A stretch of DNA of 64,000 nucleotides, taken from Erigeron canadensis. Taxonomy: Eukaryota > Streptophyta > Magnoliopsida > Asterales > Asteraceae. The notes below the pieces were generated by a model. It saw nothing but the letters and a program-made list of their open reading frames with translations, was not told where the DNA came from and made no database searches. The first letter of the stretch is position 1, and each line of letters begins with the position of its first letter. Below, in pieces: positions 34,667-49,767 of this stretch. The stretch is taken from assembly GCF_010389155.1 (NCBI RefSeq), contig NC_057761.1:1180501-1244500 (forward strand), read 5' to 3'. Made by a program: the position numbers and the translations under genes.

Positions 34667-35651
34667 TCTCTCTATATAACTAAGAGAGGATATGTTTTTG
34701 ATTATGTGGCAATTATGAAATCATGCCATGTAGAATTTTTTTCCTAGGTGTCATACTTACATTAAATTCCTAATTTTAAGCATACTTAAAAAAAAGTACA
34801 CTTTAGCCTAATCATCATTAAAGCACAATTTAAAAAATTATACTTTTACCTAATCATCATCATTAATTAAGTAATAATAAAAAAAAGTTAAAAATAAAAT
34901 AAGACGGCAAAATATATCTTAGTAGAAGCAAAGTATATCTTAATGGAATGGATTGATAGATTTCTTATGTTATATTAATGTATATCGGCTAAATTCATGG
35001 ATGGATTTCTTTTAAATTTTTTTTATTTATGTTTATAATAATTATGCTATATTAAAGTTATAGTAAGTATATATATATATTCAGATCGGCTAAACATTGT
35101 TTTCCTAATTTAATTTTAATTTTATTTCATGTATATTTCTTAAAACTTAATGGATGGATTTCTTTTTCACAAAGATATACAATTTTTTAAAATTTATAAA
35201 TGGGAAATTCTAAATTGACAAACAAATTACAAACAAAATTATACAAACTCAAATGAGATGCACCAACTAAATTAATTCCTTTTTTCTTTTTTATGTTTTT
35301 CTCTCCATGTTCTATTGGTGACACCTAAGTTTGTATAGTTTTGTTTGTAATTTGTTTGTTGATGTAGTTATACTACATATTTGACGTAGTTATTACCATT
35401 TAGGTGGGGTGGTAGAGAGTCTTGCCTTTTGAAGTGTAGACAAAGGCTCAATCCTTGACAATGGTGTAATTTAGTAGTGTATTATATCTGTCATTCAAAA
35501 AAAAATAAACATATTTGATGTATATCGTATATTCATAAACTATAATTTTATTGTTTGAATTAATCGTAATCAGACATATTTTAATATTATGAATAATAAT
35601 GTAACTATCTATAATTGTATTTTTTACTTAAGTTGTGCGGGTTTAATCTAG
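34667..35651 (+). mobile_element. possible small plus-strand Helitron
   Basis: Starts TCTCTCTATATAACTAAGAG after an A, followed by TATGTGGCAATTATGAAATC, typical of plant Helitron 5' ends. It could end at ATCTAG|T (35648-35651). The upstream hairpin that a 3' end should have is poor. No coding sequence. It would be nested in the larger minus-strand Helitron. Confidence 0.3.
35400..35510 (+). mobile_element. SINE-like tRNA-derived fragment
   Basis: GGTGGGGTGGTAGAGAGTCT resembles a degraded tRNA A box, and GGCTCAATCCTTG a B box about 40 bases later. An A-rich tail (AAAAAAAAATAAA) ends it at about 35509. No clear target duplication was found. Confidence 0.4.
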
Positions 35652-36096
35652 TTTAGCATATATAAAGATAACCTATATATTTTAGATTTAGATTTAGATT
35701 ATAAAAATCTCAGAGCATGTGGATGTGGTTGTTAAAAGATGATCATAGTGCATACGTATTCATAATAATGTGTTTAGACTAATATCTGCACTATATTCAT
35801 TCAGACGACTTTGATTGTAGGCCAGAGGATTCCTGGGCTCCTGGCCCATTTAGAGTATCAGACACCACTAGCTAGTACTATATATATATATACTATATAT
35901 GCATATACAATCTTAATCGGTGGATGTGGAACATATAGGCAACAAGACTCAAGAGGCCGATCGAATACATTTTTCTGAAAGTTTATTTCTTATTTGACAA
36001 TTGATACGTATAAATATAAATATAAATATAAACTTGGAATGCAAATTGAAATTGGATACAAACATGACAATAATAGAAGATTTTTTTTGTCTGTTT

Positions 36097-36332
36097 AAAA
36101 GCAGCATGGTTAGATCAGTGATAAACATCCTTGCCTCTGAAGACAGAGGTCATGGGTTCGATTCTCATCCCATGCAAAGGTTGGAGGGTCTTTTTCTACC
36201 ATTTAGGTAGAAACTGGAAGCAGCCTCTCTACTTAGGTAGATGTAAGGTCTGCCTACATCTTAACCTGCTCATACACCGTCAAGGTATTGGGGCTCAAAA
36301 CACGCAAACAACGGCACTGAACAGTTACTATC
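36097..36332 (+). mobile_element. tRNA-derived SINE with target-site duplication
   Basis: The head has RNA polymerase III boxes: A box TTAGATCAGTGATAAACATC and B box GGTTCGATTC (about 36157-36166) in a tRNA-like context. A body unrelated to tRNA follows. Flanks TTTTTTTTGTCTGTTT (36081-36096) and TTTTTTTTGTCCGTTT (36333-36348) are a near-perfect 16-bp target duplication. It lies about 160 bp upstream of the oxidoreductase start codon, so it may sit in that gene's promoter. Confidence 0.85.
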
Positions 36333-36492
36333 TTTTTTTTGTCCGTTTCCAAGACTTGTGCCAAAAAAAAAGAAAAGAAAAAAAGCACTTTAAATACCAA
36401 CCAATAACCCCAATCCACAATAAGTAATCAACTTCACAGAGTCTAAATATACATGTGCCCACAGCATTAAAGTTAGTCCTTGAAAACATTAG

Positions 36493-40207
<3,715 letters not shown>

Positions 40208-41343
40208 GGCTTATATATATGTGTGTTCCTTTCTATGTACCTTGAATAAGTATTTTGGCTAAGAGTTTGTAACTCAAAAGTGTGTCGTCTCGTTAGAGCT
40301 CATCTTTGTATTATACTAATGGAAAATAATTGCAAACAAGGTACGTTCTTGTTTATAGAAAATGCTACTACCATAAATGCTACAAATAAAATAAAGATTT
40401 ATACAAAATGACTGCAAGTGAGTCCATTTTGTAAATCTCCAAATGACCCATATATCGTTATGACGTTATATGAAGATATGAACTAAAACGTCTCGGCGGG
40501 TGTTCTCAATGCTCCTGTTGGAACTTAAACGGATCGATCATCAACTTTTTGCCCTTATAAGGTTGAGATCATCAAGGTTCCACCATTTACATTACCTCTT
40601 CGCTTCAAAACTATTGTTTGGGTTTTCATGCCCATGAAAATTGAGCCTTTCGGAAACATGAAGCCCATCACAAAGATCAAAGACCTCAATCCCTCATCAT
40701 GTTTTTCGGTGACGCGACTAGTTGTGATGGGCCTATTTCAACTGATCAATTTCTCCTCCGTGTGCGTTGTTCAGGGAAAAAAAAATATCTCTTCAATATG
40801 TGCGGTCCACATTTTAGCTTTTTAGGTTCACTCGCTTGCCCCAGTGAACATCTAGATACCTTTAGATTCTTGGTCTAAAACCCAAACTATTTTCTATATG
40901 CTTCTCATTACAACCTCATGAGAAAATATGAAATTAGTCGCCACTGAGTTAAGAACTATCGTATCTTGCTAGCGGCGGTAAAATTAATGTATTGGGTATT
41001 ATGTTAAAATATGTCGAAGTCAGATAAAACCAATTCTAGTGTGTAATGAAATGGGCCAAGTCTGTTGTGGTTTACCCGTAATTATATTTTGCCCATTTTA
41101 CAAAATCATAAGGTGTTATTGTGTAAATTATGATACAAAAATGATACAAGTACAAGAAAACTTACTATTATAAATTTACGAACATATCTTTTTTAAAGAT
41201 TTTCCAATGACCAATTCTGTATGCTTTTAGTCAAGAGTTGAGATGCATCAATTACTTGAATGAGTTAGTAGAGCACCAGAGCCCTTATATAATTTTGAGG
41301 GGTATAATAATAATTTAACCAATTTTCTATCCTTTCCCAGGCT
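40208..41343. other. spacer between the oxidoreductase gene and the F-box cluster
   Basis: Holds the 3' flank of the oxidoreductase gene, then unassigned sequence. A 65-codon frame at 40628-40825 and its minus-strand counterpart (RVTEKHDEGLRSLIFVMGF) are not recognised. Confidence 0.4.
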
Positions 41344-42338
41344 ATGAGCTTCTTGATCTTGTAGACGGCCCAACTGATCACTCGACGCTTACGCTTTCTT
41401 CTCGTTATGAACCTTGGAGGAGTAAAGGTTATCGGGTGCGCAGAATTCTCGCAACTATCAACGGCATAGTGCTTTTCCAATGTAGTTATTGGGGAGATTT
41501 AGGTCTCGGTGAAGGTGATTTGATGCTATACAATCTGTTTACCCGGAATTACACGCTAGTTCCCCCTGCATCATATGGTAGTGCGCATTGTAAATGTGAC
41601 CACCCTTATTTCAATGAAACCTATGCATATGGATATGGCTACGTTAGTGCAGCCCCAGATGATGACTTGAAAATAGTTAGGTTTATAGAATCCCACAAGC
41701 GTTGTCCTAACAGTATTTGTGGCTACAGTGTTTGTGAGATCTTCAGTCTCAAAGAGTTTACGTGGAGCAAGCCACGAGACATGAATATCAAACACATTGT
41801 CTTTGAGACTACCGTGGGTACGTTTCTCAATGGACTTTTGTACTGGATTCCGGAAAGAATGGACAAACTGATTGTCCCCGATGTTGCCAAAATAGTAGTT
41901 TTTGAATTAGATTTACCTTTCCAAAGATCGTATTATAATCTCCCTCGATGGTCTAGTTGCTCACATTTAAGTACCATACACGGATGCCTTTGCTTGCTGA
42001 ACACAAGCATGAACAAAATCAATTATAACCTTTGGGTGATGAATGATCAAGCGGACGAAAACTCATGGTCGATTAGGTGCTCACTTACATTACCTAAGGA
42101 TGTTGGTTATTTCGACCAACATTTTATTTGCATGTTGGATAACGGAAGGATTGTTATGAGGGTTAAAAAAAAACTCCATCTCTACGACCCATCTGCTGAT
42201 AAAACATATCCATTGGCGGATTACGTGTCGATAAGTTCTGAGTATGATGTTACCGCTTCAATACAAGGCATAGCGTACGTAGAGAGCCTCGTTTCACTTT
42301 CTGACGCGTGTTCTACTTCACATCGATCTTCTAGCTAG
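41344..42338 (+). pseudogene. F-box-associated domain protein, 5'-truncated copy (cluster copy A)
   Basis: An uninterrupted frame from GYELLDLVDGPTDHSTLTLS (41344) to TAG at 42336 aligns from about residue 60 to the end with the intact F-box protein at 43192. Shared landmarks are TINGIVLF, NIKHI.FETTVGTFLNG, HGCLCLLN, LWVMNDQADENSWSI and DPS at the C-terminal side. The F-box itself (about the first 60 residues) and any start codon are missing upstream. A sequence like a splice acceptor (TCCTTTCCCAG) sits exactly where the homology starts. It could be the last exon of a longer gene, but truncation is more likely because the relatives lack an intron here. Confidence 0.75.
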
Positions 42339-43191
42339 CTATGTTTCCCATTAAATTTAGTGATTTAAACAGTTTGATTTCGCATTCTTTAATGATGGTT
42401 TGTAAGGATTCCATTCTATTTTTTTCATTCACATATTTGTGTGAAAGATGATTTTCGTTTTTGTTTTGGATATGAGCTTTGTTTTTTTGCTTTAGCATAT
42501 TCTGTATTTTGGTTAAAATCGTAAAACCATCTTAATTATAATATCCACCACATATTGTATTTTAGTTTGTAGGATGGGTTGCCCGACTTTTTCAAATTTT
42601 TACTTTTTACCTGAACTTGAATCTGGTTGTTCAGGGAATTCAGTCGTACAAATAAATTGGGGCACACAAAGACAAAACAGAGTTTTCGGGCTGTTTGAAC
42701 AACGATTTTGAAACCAACGCATACTTGGCATGTCCTTTTTTTTATCCTTAAAATAAAAAGGGAGTAAGAGATGTAAAATTCATAACTAATATGTTTCTTA
42801 CAAATGGGCCCTAAAATAATGCACGTTAAGCCCTTCATTCGGCATTTTCAATATGATACTCGTAGTTACTAGGGCCCATAAAACTCTGTTTAATCTTTTG
42901 ATTTATTTCTTTGATATATATATAAACCTATAAAATCCTTATTTTATCTTTTCCCAAACGAAGTCTGTGTGTTGAAGTTTAACGATTTGATGATTCGCTC
43001 AACTTAATTACGATTTATACTAAATACTGTTGGTATTTTTGTTTTCTATTATTGATGATTCGTATGATATGTGATTTCTACTGGTTGTTGTTTACTATAT
43101 ATATATAGTTCTTGTTTAAATCAAGAGAATTCTCCACTCTGGTTTTTTTCCCCCTTTTCTTATTATATACAGTATCTGCCAGTATTGCTGT
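42339..43191. other. spacer; promoter of the intact F-box gene
   Basis: No coding sequence. A TATATATATATAG run at about 43097-43110, 85-95 bp before the ATG at 43192, may serve as TATA element. A C-rich/T-rich leader follows. Confidence 0.4.
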
Positions 43192-44304
43192 ATGGCGGGC
43201 GTTTATGAATTACCCGATCCCGTACTTGAGAATATACTTGCTCGACTTGACGCCAAGGCATTGATACGGTGCATATGTGTATCGAAACATTGGAACCGTC
43301 TGATTACAGATCCTTACTTTATGAAGTCCAGAGCACGTCCAAGTATCATCTTTCTCGCAGCCCAAAAGCATTTTGATCTTCTTCTAGCTGACATTAATGA
43401 CAACTCGATGATTAAGCTTTCTTCAACTTATGGACCTTGGAGGAGTAAAGGTCATCGGGTGTTCAAAATTATTGGAACAATCAATGGCATAGTGCTTTTC
43501 CGTAATTTGGGTGGCGCCAAAGTTGGTGATTTGATGCTATTCAATCCGTTTACCTTGAATTACATGCTACTTCCCCCTGCATCACATGGTAGTGCGTATT
43601 TTTGCAAACATTCCGTTATAACCTACAATTATGCATATGGATTTGGCTATGGCAGTGGAACCCCAGATGACTTGAAAATAGTTAAGTTTACAGAATACAA
43701 CAAGGGTTGTCCTGACAATCTTTGTGGCGGCAGCGTTTGTGAGATCTTCAGTCTCAAAGAGTTTACGTGGAGCAAGCCACAAGACATGAATATCAAGCAC
43801 ATTGAGTTTGAGACTACTGTGGGTACGTTTCTGAATGGATTTTTGTATTGGACTCGGTATAATATGGACAAACTGATTGTCCTCGATGTTGCCAAGATAG
43901 TACTTTCGGAAATACATTTACCTTTCAAAAGATCGTATGGCTTTCGATTTTTTGGTCATTGCTCACATTTAGGTACCATGCACGGATGCCTTTGCTTGCT
44001 GAACAGGAGCATGAACGATATCGATTATAACCTTTGGGTGATGAATGATCAAGCGGACGAGAACTCATGGTCGATCAAGTGTTCATTTACATTACCTGAG
44101 GATGTTAATCCTTTCTACCACGAGTTTATTTGCATATTGGATAACGGAAGGATTTTTATGATGAATAAAGAAAAACTTCATATCTACGACCCATCTGATG
44201 AATCATATACAATGACTGATGTTTCGATAAGTTCTAATGATTCAATACAAGGCATCGAGTACGTGGAGACTCTCGTTTCACTTTCAGATGTGTGTTCTGC
44301 TTAA
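43192..44304 (+). CDS. F-box protein with C-terminal F-box-associated domain (cluster copy B, intact)
   Basis: Single exon, 370 residues. Residues 4-46 form the F-box (YELPDPVLENILARLDAKAL, then IRCICVSKHWNRLITDPYFM), which binds SKP1 in an SCF E3 ubiquitin ligase. Residues from about 95 to 340 form an F-box-associated (FBA_1-type) domain expected to bind the target: INGIVLFRN, LMLFNPFTLNYMLLPPAS, YGFGYGSGTPDDLKIVKF, VCEIFSLKEFTWSK, GTFLNGFLYW and LWVMNDQADENSWSIKCSF. Length and order are normal for the plant family. The ATG chosen is the only one that places the F-box at the N-terminus. Three broken paralogues lie around it (41.3, 44.7 and 49.8 kb). The substrate is unknown. Confidence 0.92.
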   Translation: MAGVYELPDPVLENILARLDAKALIRCICVSKHWNRLITDPYFMKSRARPSIIFLAAQKHFDLLLADINDNSMIKLSSTYGPWRSKGHRVFKIIGTINGIVLFRNLGGAKVGDLMLFNPFTLNYMLLPPASHGSAYFCKHSVITYNYAYGFGYGSGTPDDLKIVKFTEYNKGCPDNLCGGSVCEIFSLKEFTWSKPQDMNIKHIEFETTVGTFLNGFLYWTRYNMDKLIVLDVAKIVLSEIHLPFKRSYGFRFFGHCSHLGTMHGCLCLLNRSMNDIDYNLWVMNDQADENSWSIKCSFTLPEDVNPFYHEFICILDNGRIFMMNKEKLHIYDPSDESYTMTDVSISSNDSIQGIEYVETLVSLSDVCSA

Positions 44305-44704
44305 TTAGTTTCGTTCCACATTTTTTAATTACAGTTTGTTAGGATTCCATTTTTTGTTTTCTTTTGATATATTTGTATGAAAGCCTGAAAGATTTTTGTT
44401 TTTGTTTTGGATATGAGTTTTGTTTTCCTTTAACGTATTCTTTGTTAATTTTTTTTTTTTTTGTGAAATCATCTTAAATATATCTAAGAAACATTAGATC
44501 TTTCCTATAAACCACAAACCCATGCCCCTTTTGATCATCTGTTAGCTAGATTTTACGCAAATGGTTTTTTTTAGCTGGATTAGCTAGATCTGACACTAAA
44601 TATTTTTCCAAAAGTTCGTAAATCTTGATCAAAGAGTGTTCGGCATACCATTAACTACTTGTTTGACCTGCCCTGTTGTGACTAACTACCCAACCCAACC
44701 CGTT

Positions 44705-45545
44705 TTTGGAACAATCAATGGCATAGTGCTTTTCCGTTATTGGAGTGGCGGTGAACAGGTAGGTGGTTTTAATCTATACAATCCGTTTACACGTAAGTAT
44801 GCTACTTCCTTCTGCACCAGGTTGTGCGTATTGTATACATAACGCTACAACCAACTATACATATGGATTTGGCTACGGTAGTGCAGTCCCAGATGACTTG
44901 AAAATAGTTCGGTTCGTGGAATACAGCAAGGATTGTCCTAGCAATATTTGTGGCGGCGGTGTTTGTGATATCTTCAATCTCAAAGAGTTTAGATGGAGCA
45001 AGCCACGACACATGAATATCGAACACATTGTGTTTGAGGATGACGTGGGTACGTTTCTGAATGGATTTTTGTATTGGATTCCAGTTAATATGGACAAGTT
45101 GATTGCCCTCGATGTTGCAAAGATAACACTTTCGGATATACATTTACCTTTCAAAAGATCATATGGTAGTTGATATTCTGGTCGCTCACATTTAGGTGCC
45201 ATACACGGATGCCTTTGCTTGCTGAACATGAGCAGTAGCTATATCGATTTTAACCTTTGGGTGATGAATGATCAAGCAGACGACAACTCATGGTCGATTA
45301 GGTGTTCATTTACATTACCTATGGATGTCAGTGATTTCGGCTACCATTTTATTTGTATATTGGGTAACGGAAGGATTCTTATGAGGGTTAAAAAACAACT
45401 TCATATCTACGACCCATCTGATAAATCATATACACTGACAGATGTTTCGATAAGTTCTGATTCTTTAATGCAAGGCATAGAGTACGTGGAGACCCTCGTT
45501 TCACTTTCAGATGAGTGTTCTGCTTCACATCGATCTTCTAACTAG
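44705..45545 (+). pseudogene. F-box-associated domain protein, broken copy (cluster copy C)
   Basis: Starts abruptly at GTINGIVLFRYW, without F-box or start codon. It frameshifts at about 44795 (NLYNPFTRKY to LLPSAPGCAY), then stays open through YGFGYGSAVPDDLKIVRF and NIEHIVFEDDVGTFLNGFLY to an in-frame TGA at 45171-45173. After the stop the same frame continues via HGCLCLLNMSSS to the natural end at 45545. Two lesions plus the missing N-terminus make it a pseudogene. Confidence 0.85.
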
Positions 45546-46330
45546 CTACGTTTCCCTTTGAATCTAGTGATCACGTTATTAGTTGGATTTTGCATTCTAT
45601 TCTTTGATTTCAGTTTGTAAGGATTCCATTTTCATTTTCTGTTGAGATATTGGTCTGAAAGTCTGAATGATATTTTCTTTTGTTTTGAATGAGTTTTGTT
45701 TTTGCTTTGATATATGTTCTGTATTTGGGTTAAAATTCTAAAACAAAATCCAATATATTCAAATGTAATGTATGTAATTGTTTTTACATTTTATTTCAAT
45801 CATAATGGTCACCGTTTCTTACCTCCCTCTATATATTGCTATACATTCATGTAGTCGTCTACTTTACACAATAGCTAGAAAGGAATGAAAGTTTTGTGAT
45901 TCATTTATTGATGTTTCGCCATCCAATTTATAACATACTTTGCTACATACTATAAATTTGGAAGTCGAAATGACCCTTTTACATTTTGACACTAGCAATT
46001 TTTCTGAAGTTTGTAGATTTTGGTCAAAAAGGGCTCGGGCCAACCCGAATTGACCCAAACCTTATCATAAACTAGCAACGTGTTTTGACTAATTACCCAA
46101 CTCAAACTGCCTGCCCATTTTGTCGAATCTTAGTGAGAAGCTCAAAATTTGTTTGGCTTGCCATTTATTGTAGTAGATAAAGAAGTTTGAATTTAAAGCA
46201 AGCTGTAGATTAGAAAAAGTTTTGGTACCACGTAGTCTCAAGTGTTCTTTATCATCTGTTTTAATAAAATTGTAGAAATTCATTCATCCCGATTTGTTTG
46301 TCTAACTCTATATCTCTATTTCTTGATCAA
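45546..46330. other. spacer after the F-box cluster
   Basis: No coding sequence recognised. The stretch at about 46010-46115 (TTGGTCAAAAAGGGCTCGGG and following) resembles the sequence just upstream of copy C (about 44610-44700), a shared repeat. Confidence 0.4.
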
Positions 46331-46389
46331 TTTTGTAATCCGGGTTACATTGTACTTGAGTGAAAAGGCACATAAGGTCAAGTCTTGTT

Positions 46390-46470
46390 CCGACATCACT
46401 GATCTTGTTATAATTCTTGAGAGCAAAAGTTTTTATGCTGAGCAAGGTGGTCTGGTGAGTGCTGGATATT
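46390..46470 (+). pseudogene. alanyl-tRNA synthetase-like fragment
   Basis: DLVIILESKSFYAEQGGLV matches the highly conserved LVLE-T-FYAEQGGQ segment of alanyl-tRNA synthetase, between the catalytic and editing regions. No other part of that roughly 1000-residue enzyme is present. The surrounding frame is open for 90 codons but not otherwise synthetase-like. Confidence 0.6.
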
Positions 46471-46946
46471 CTCCAAATTCGGTGTACTGTATAATGTTCA
46501 TATTTCTTGGGTAGAAGTGGGTGCTTCAGAATCTGATATGGTTTACTCACACACACTCTGCATATATTAGTTGTTAAGAATATTGATCGATAGTAAGGGT
46601 TTGAGCTAAAAATGAAGTTTCAACCTTTTGCGGGAACTACTTCAGAGGCATGTTGGGATTATAGAAATGATTGACAAGTAGTATAATTGTAGTTACATTC
46701 CCCTATTACATAACTCTTCATTTCTCGAAGTACTAATTGAGTCACTGCATAAGTAGGTACCCGGTTATCTTGGTTAATGTCCTTCAATTATAAGTATTTT
46801 CACTTTGATGATTTTTTTTGGGCTTAAATTTGTTTGTTACCAAAGCAGAATTTAAGCTGAAGGTTTCACATGTCAACTTGCTTTGTGGACTTGTATATTA
46901 TCAGATTGCACTTTGTTAACTTCTAAAGCTAATATATTAACACAGT

Positions 46947-48110
46947 TGATTGATACCGTCATTGCTGAGTATCGTATTGGGGACCTTGGGTTGCTGGAAA
47001 AAAAATGAATCGGAAGAGAGTTTCGGATTTTGTACCCTCTTAGATATTCTTGTCCAACATGTGAAAATGCCCACCATTGATCCAGTCAAACGAGTAAAAG
47101 ATTTAGAGGAAGTTACAGATTCAACATGTGAAGATGATGCGGCCGTACAGTAAAGGAGGAAAAGGATGTTATCATTACCAAAAAGGTGTCATTTGAGATG
47201 GACCCGGATAACAGACAAAGATGGTGCCGCATGGCCTCCAAACTAAGGTGTTCGTCTCCGGACACCAAGTAAGGAGATGGATCAAATGTTGTAATCCTGA
47301 GCTCAAGTAAAATTATAAGCAAGTGGACATGGGTGCTAAGCATTGAGAAGTAAGTCGAACTTAAAATGGTGCTAAGCATATCATCTATCCTGTTTCAACT
47401 AAAAGCTAATACTCGTATATGAACTTGAAAGTAGTCACAGCTTACTGACGGGAAAAGTAATTACCAATTTGAATTTTCATTATTCTGCAGTTTGCTGATA
47501 ATGAGGAACTCCAATAGGAATGAAGGAAAGCCAAAAGGATCAGTAACGAGAAAACCGTGTCTTTCCTGAATGAAAAACCAGGATATTTTGTCAGATCTGA
47601 TGCAATGTTTGATGTGCAGGTAATTTATCTTTCTACCAGTAATTTATAGGAGCTCAACTGTCCCCCAGTCTCGTCATATACTGTTTATATCTGACTTGTT
47701 ATGCAGTAATTTGAATATCTCGGGAGTTGTTTACCGCTGTAAAGAACATAAAAGAAATGAGTGTTGATGAAAGAAAATCAAATCTTGTTCCTCGAGTAAC
47801 TATTTTTGTAGGAGAAGTGTTTGCTACATACATCCGGGCCAAAAGAATCATAAAATTCATCACTGACGTCGTTGCTACTGATATTGGTGAATCTCAACAC
47901 ATCAAGCTTTTTGGTAATGATGTAACAATGTAACATATAGTTTTCTTATCTTCTAGTCCATTCCCAATGTGTGTAATATTGTTGGACCGGCAACATGAAG
48001 TTTGCAATAAATGGCCGGGTGAATCCAAGTCGAAACTCTAGATGGTGACAATGTTGAGATACGAAAGGAAGTAGGAGAGAAAAACTACTTTTTTTTTGTT
48101 TTTTGTGCCG
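46947..48110 (+). pseudogene. plastidial alpha-glucan phosphorylase fragment
   Basis: Pieces in order: LIDTVIAEYRIGDLGLLEKK after a CAG acceptor (46947), a deletion and frameshift, an acidic stretch (DPVKRVKDLEEV), KKVSFEMDPDN (about 47190), FADNEELQ followed by two stops, EKTVSFLNEKPGYFVRSDAM then FDVQ ending at a GTAATT donor (about 47620), and IKEMSVDERKSNLVPRVTIF (about 47748). Next are FATYIRAKRIIKFITDVVAT and finally DNVEIRKEVGEKNYFFF (about 48040-48090). This is the order in starch phosphorylase PHS1/Pho1, which uses phosphate to release glucose-1-phosphate from starch. Introns are retained, so it came from DNA duplication, not retroposition. Many stops make it dead. Confidence 0.8.
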
Positions 48111-48467
48111 AACAGACCATCAATTTCATGAGTTCAGATTTATTGCGGGTCTGCGGATACAAAGATCGGAGGACAAGGCAAGCGTTTAATAAATTGCATG
48201 TTGTCCTCTTTTTTATATAATCAACTAAAAAGAAAAGGATTGAAGTCGACATATTGGAACTTGAGGGACTAATTAAGCAGTATCTTTCTTTCTTTAGTTA
48301 CTACATAAACAAAGAGAAGAGAACAGATCGAAGAGATACAAACAGATCGAAGTTTGAGAGGCTGCATTCCCCTTCAATTCTTTCTTCATATATAGTATTC
48401 GTCCTTGACTTTCTATCTTTGGTTATTAATTGTATATTCGTATTATTATTATTGTGTAGGTTATTAA
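48111..48467. other. non-coding spacer
   Basis: No gene recognised; the 74-codon frame at 48254-48478 is low-complexity at its end. Confidence 0.4.
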
Positions 48468-49671
48468 CTAGATTTTAGACCCGTATCCAACACAGGATAC
48501 GGTTTTTACGATATTATCAATATTAGATTTTCATGCATTTAAGTCATAAAAACTATAACTTTCAGGATATACGGTTTTTAGTATTATACTTTGCAAATTA
48601 TAGTGCAATAATCATAGGTTCGTCACTGTCATCATTAGATTAGATATATTGATGTAATTGTTTGTCGTAATCATTCCGCAAGGCACATGCTATAATAATT
48701 TCTCTGATATAGAATTTTTTGAAACCATTTATACTCATAATGTGATATTATTATGATAGATGATTAAGAATTAAATTGTGATCATGTACTTGAAATTCAA
48801 GTATATGTATTTAATCATAATGCAGACTGATAACACGCATAGGTTTATTTTCGTTCACTTATCCTATGATAATTAGATTACAATTAGGATTGTTTTCGTA
48901 TTCTTTGCTAACAATTAGGACTATTGATTTGATTAATAATTGTAACTTTAAACATTAATACGCATAAACTAATATATAAGAAAGAGCAAATTATGTACCT
49001 TTTTTATTGAGAAATAGAAAAATTTTTGAACAGAGTTCATGTTGATTTGGATTTAGTATTCAAGTAACTCCCTGTTGTAAATTATGCTTTGTTCTGTAAT
49101 CATCTTATATTCTGTGATTCCTATTGTGTTTAGGATAAGTTTGTTGTATATCGTCATCTGTTATTATGTTTGGAATATATATCTAGAGTTCAAATCGTGT
49201 TTATACTAAATTAAATATTAAACTAAATATTAATATTTATGATTTATAAAAATCTAATCTAATATTTGTTGATAAGTCATTAGGTTTCGAAATAATTTTT
49301 TGTAGGCAATATGTTGAAAGTTTTTGTAGACAATATTTCATATGTTAAAAGTTTTTTAGTTAATTAAATGATTGTAAATTAAGAAAAAATCATCTTAAGT
49401 TGATGGCTAAAAATAAATATAAATTAACTATTAAGGACTAAATAGTGTAAATTATTGACGGAAAACAAAAAAAGTGCAAATTAATGAGACTTTTTCTATA
49501 AATTAATATAAATACTAATATAATAATATATTTGGATGATGATTATTAGAATTTTTAATTTATAGTTAATCTAAATGATGACATAAGCGCAAATCAATTT
49601 GATAAAATTAAGCGATTTGATTGGTTAATAAGTCATTAGTTCAACTGTCTTATAGTATATATTAAGAAAGA
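48468..49671 (-). mobile_element. small non-autonomous Helitron
   Basis: Minus-strand 3' end CTAG at 48468-48471 is preceded by a hairpin of about 9 pairs (AACCGTATCC ... GGATACGGGT, about 48480-48505), with the same ATCTAAAA-type spacer as the 24.1-kb Helitron. The 5' end TCTTTCTTAATATATACTAT at 49671 and the neighbouring GCG.TTTGATTGGTTAATAAG resemble the 27.9-kb end. Its 1.2 kb have no coding capacity; it would need Rep/helicase from a relative. It ends 96 bp before the ATG of F-box copy D. Confidence 0.65.
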
Positions 49672-49767
49672 TTAAGATTAAGATTAAACTTGTTTTGATT
49701 AATCAAAGAAATTCTTTCACTTTGTTAATTTTATTCTTTTTTCTCAGCCAATTTCGATATTGGGTGC

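Larger units (their letters stand above)
28807..35668 (-). mobile_element. probable gene-fragment-carrying Helitron
   Basis: The proposed 3' end is CTAG at 28807-28810, next to a CG-rich palindromic segment (TCTCGCGAGA, CCGCGG, about 28818-28835). The proposed 5' end is TCTTTATATATGCTAAAC on the minus strand at 35668, close to the 5' end of the Helitron at 27.9 kb. At 29086-29117 lies VVYKEVLQ followed by a stop, matching the extreme C-terminus of the helicase at 24.3 kb and at a similar distance from the 3' end. Between are at least eight exon-like pieces from unrelated genes, all on the minus strand and several with intact splice sites. That is the pattern of Helitron gene capture. The 5' boundary is the weak point. 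Confidence 0.5.

Noticed and set aside
36105..36175. Possible functional tRNA gene
   Set aside because: A and B boxes are present, but the sequence cannot form a full cloverleaf and continues into a SINE body with a target duplication.
40628..40825. 65-codon frame between the oxidoreductase and F-box cluster
   Set aside because: No recognisable domain, and the opposite strand is similarly open; insufficient to call a gene.
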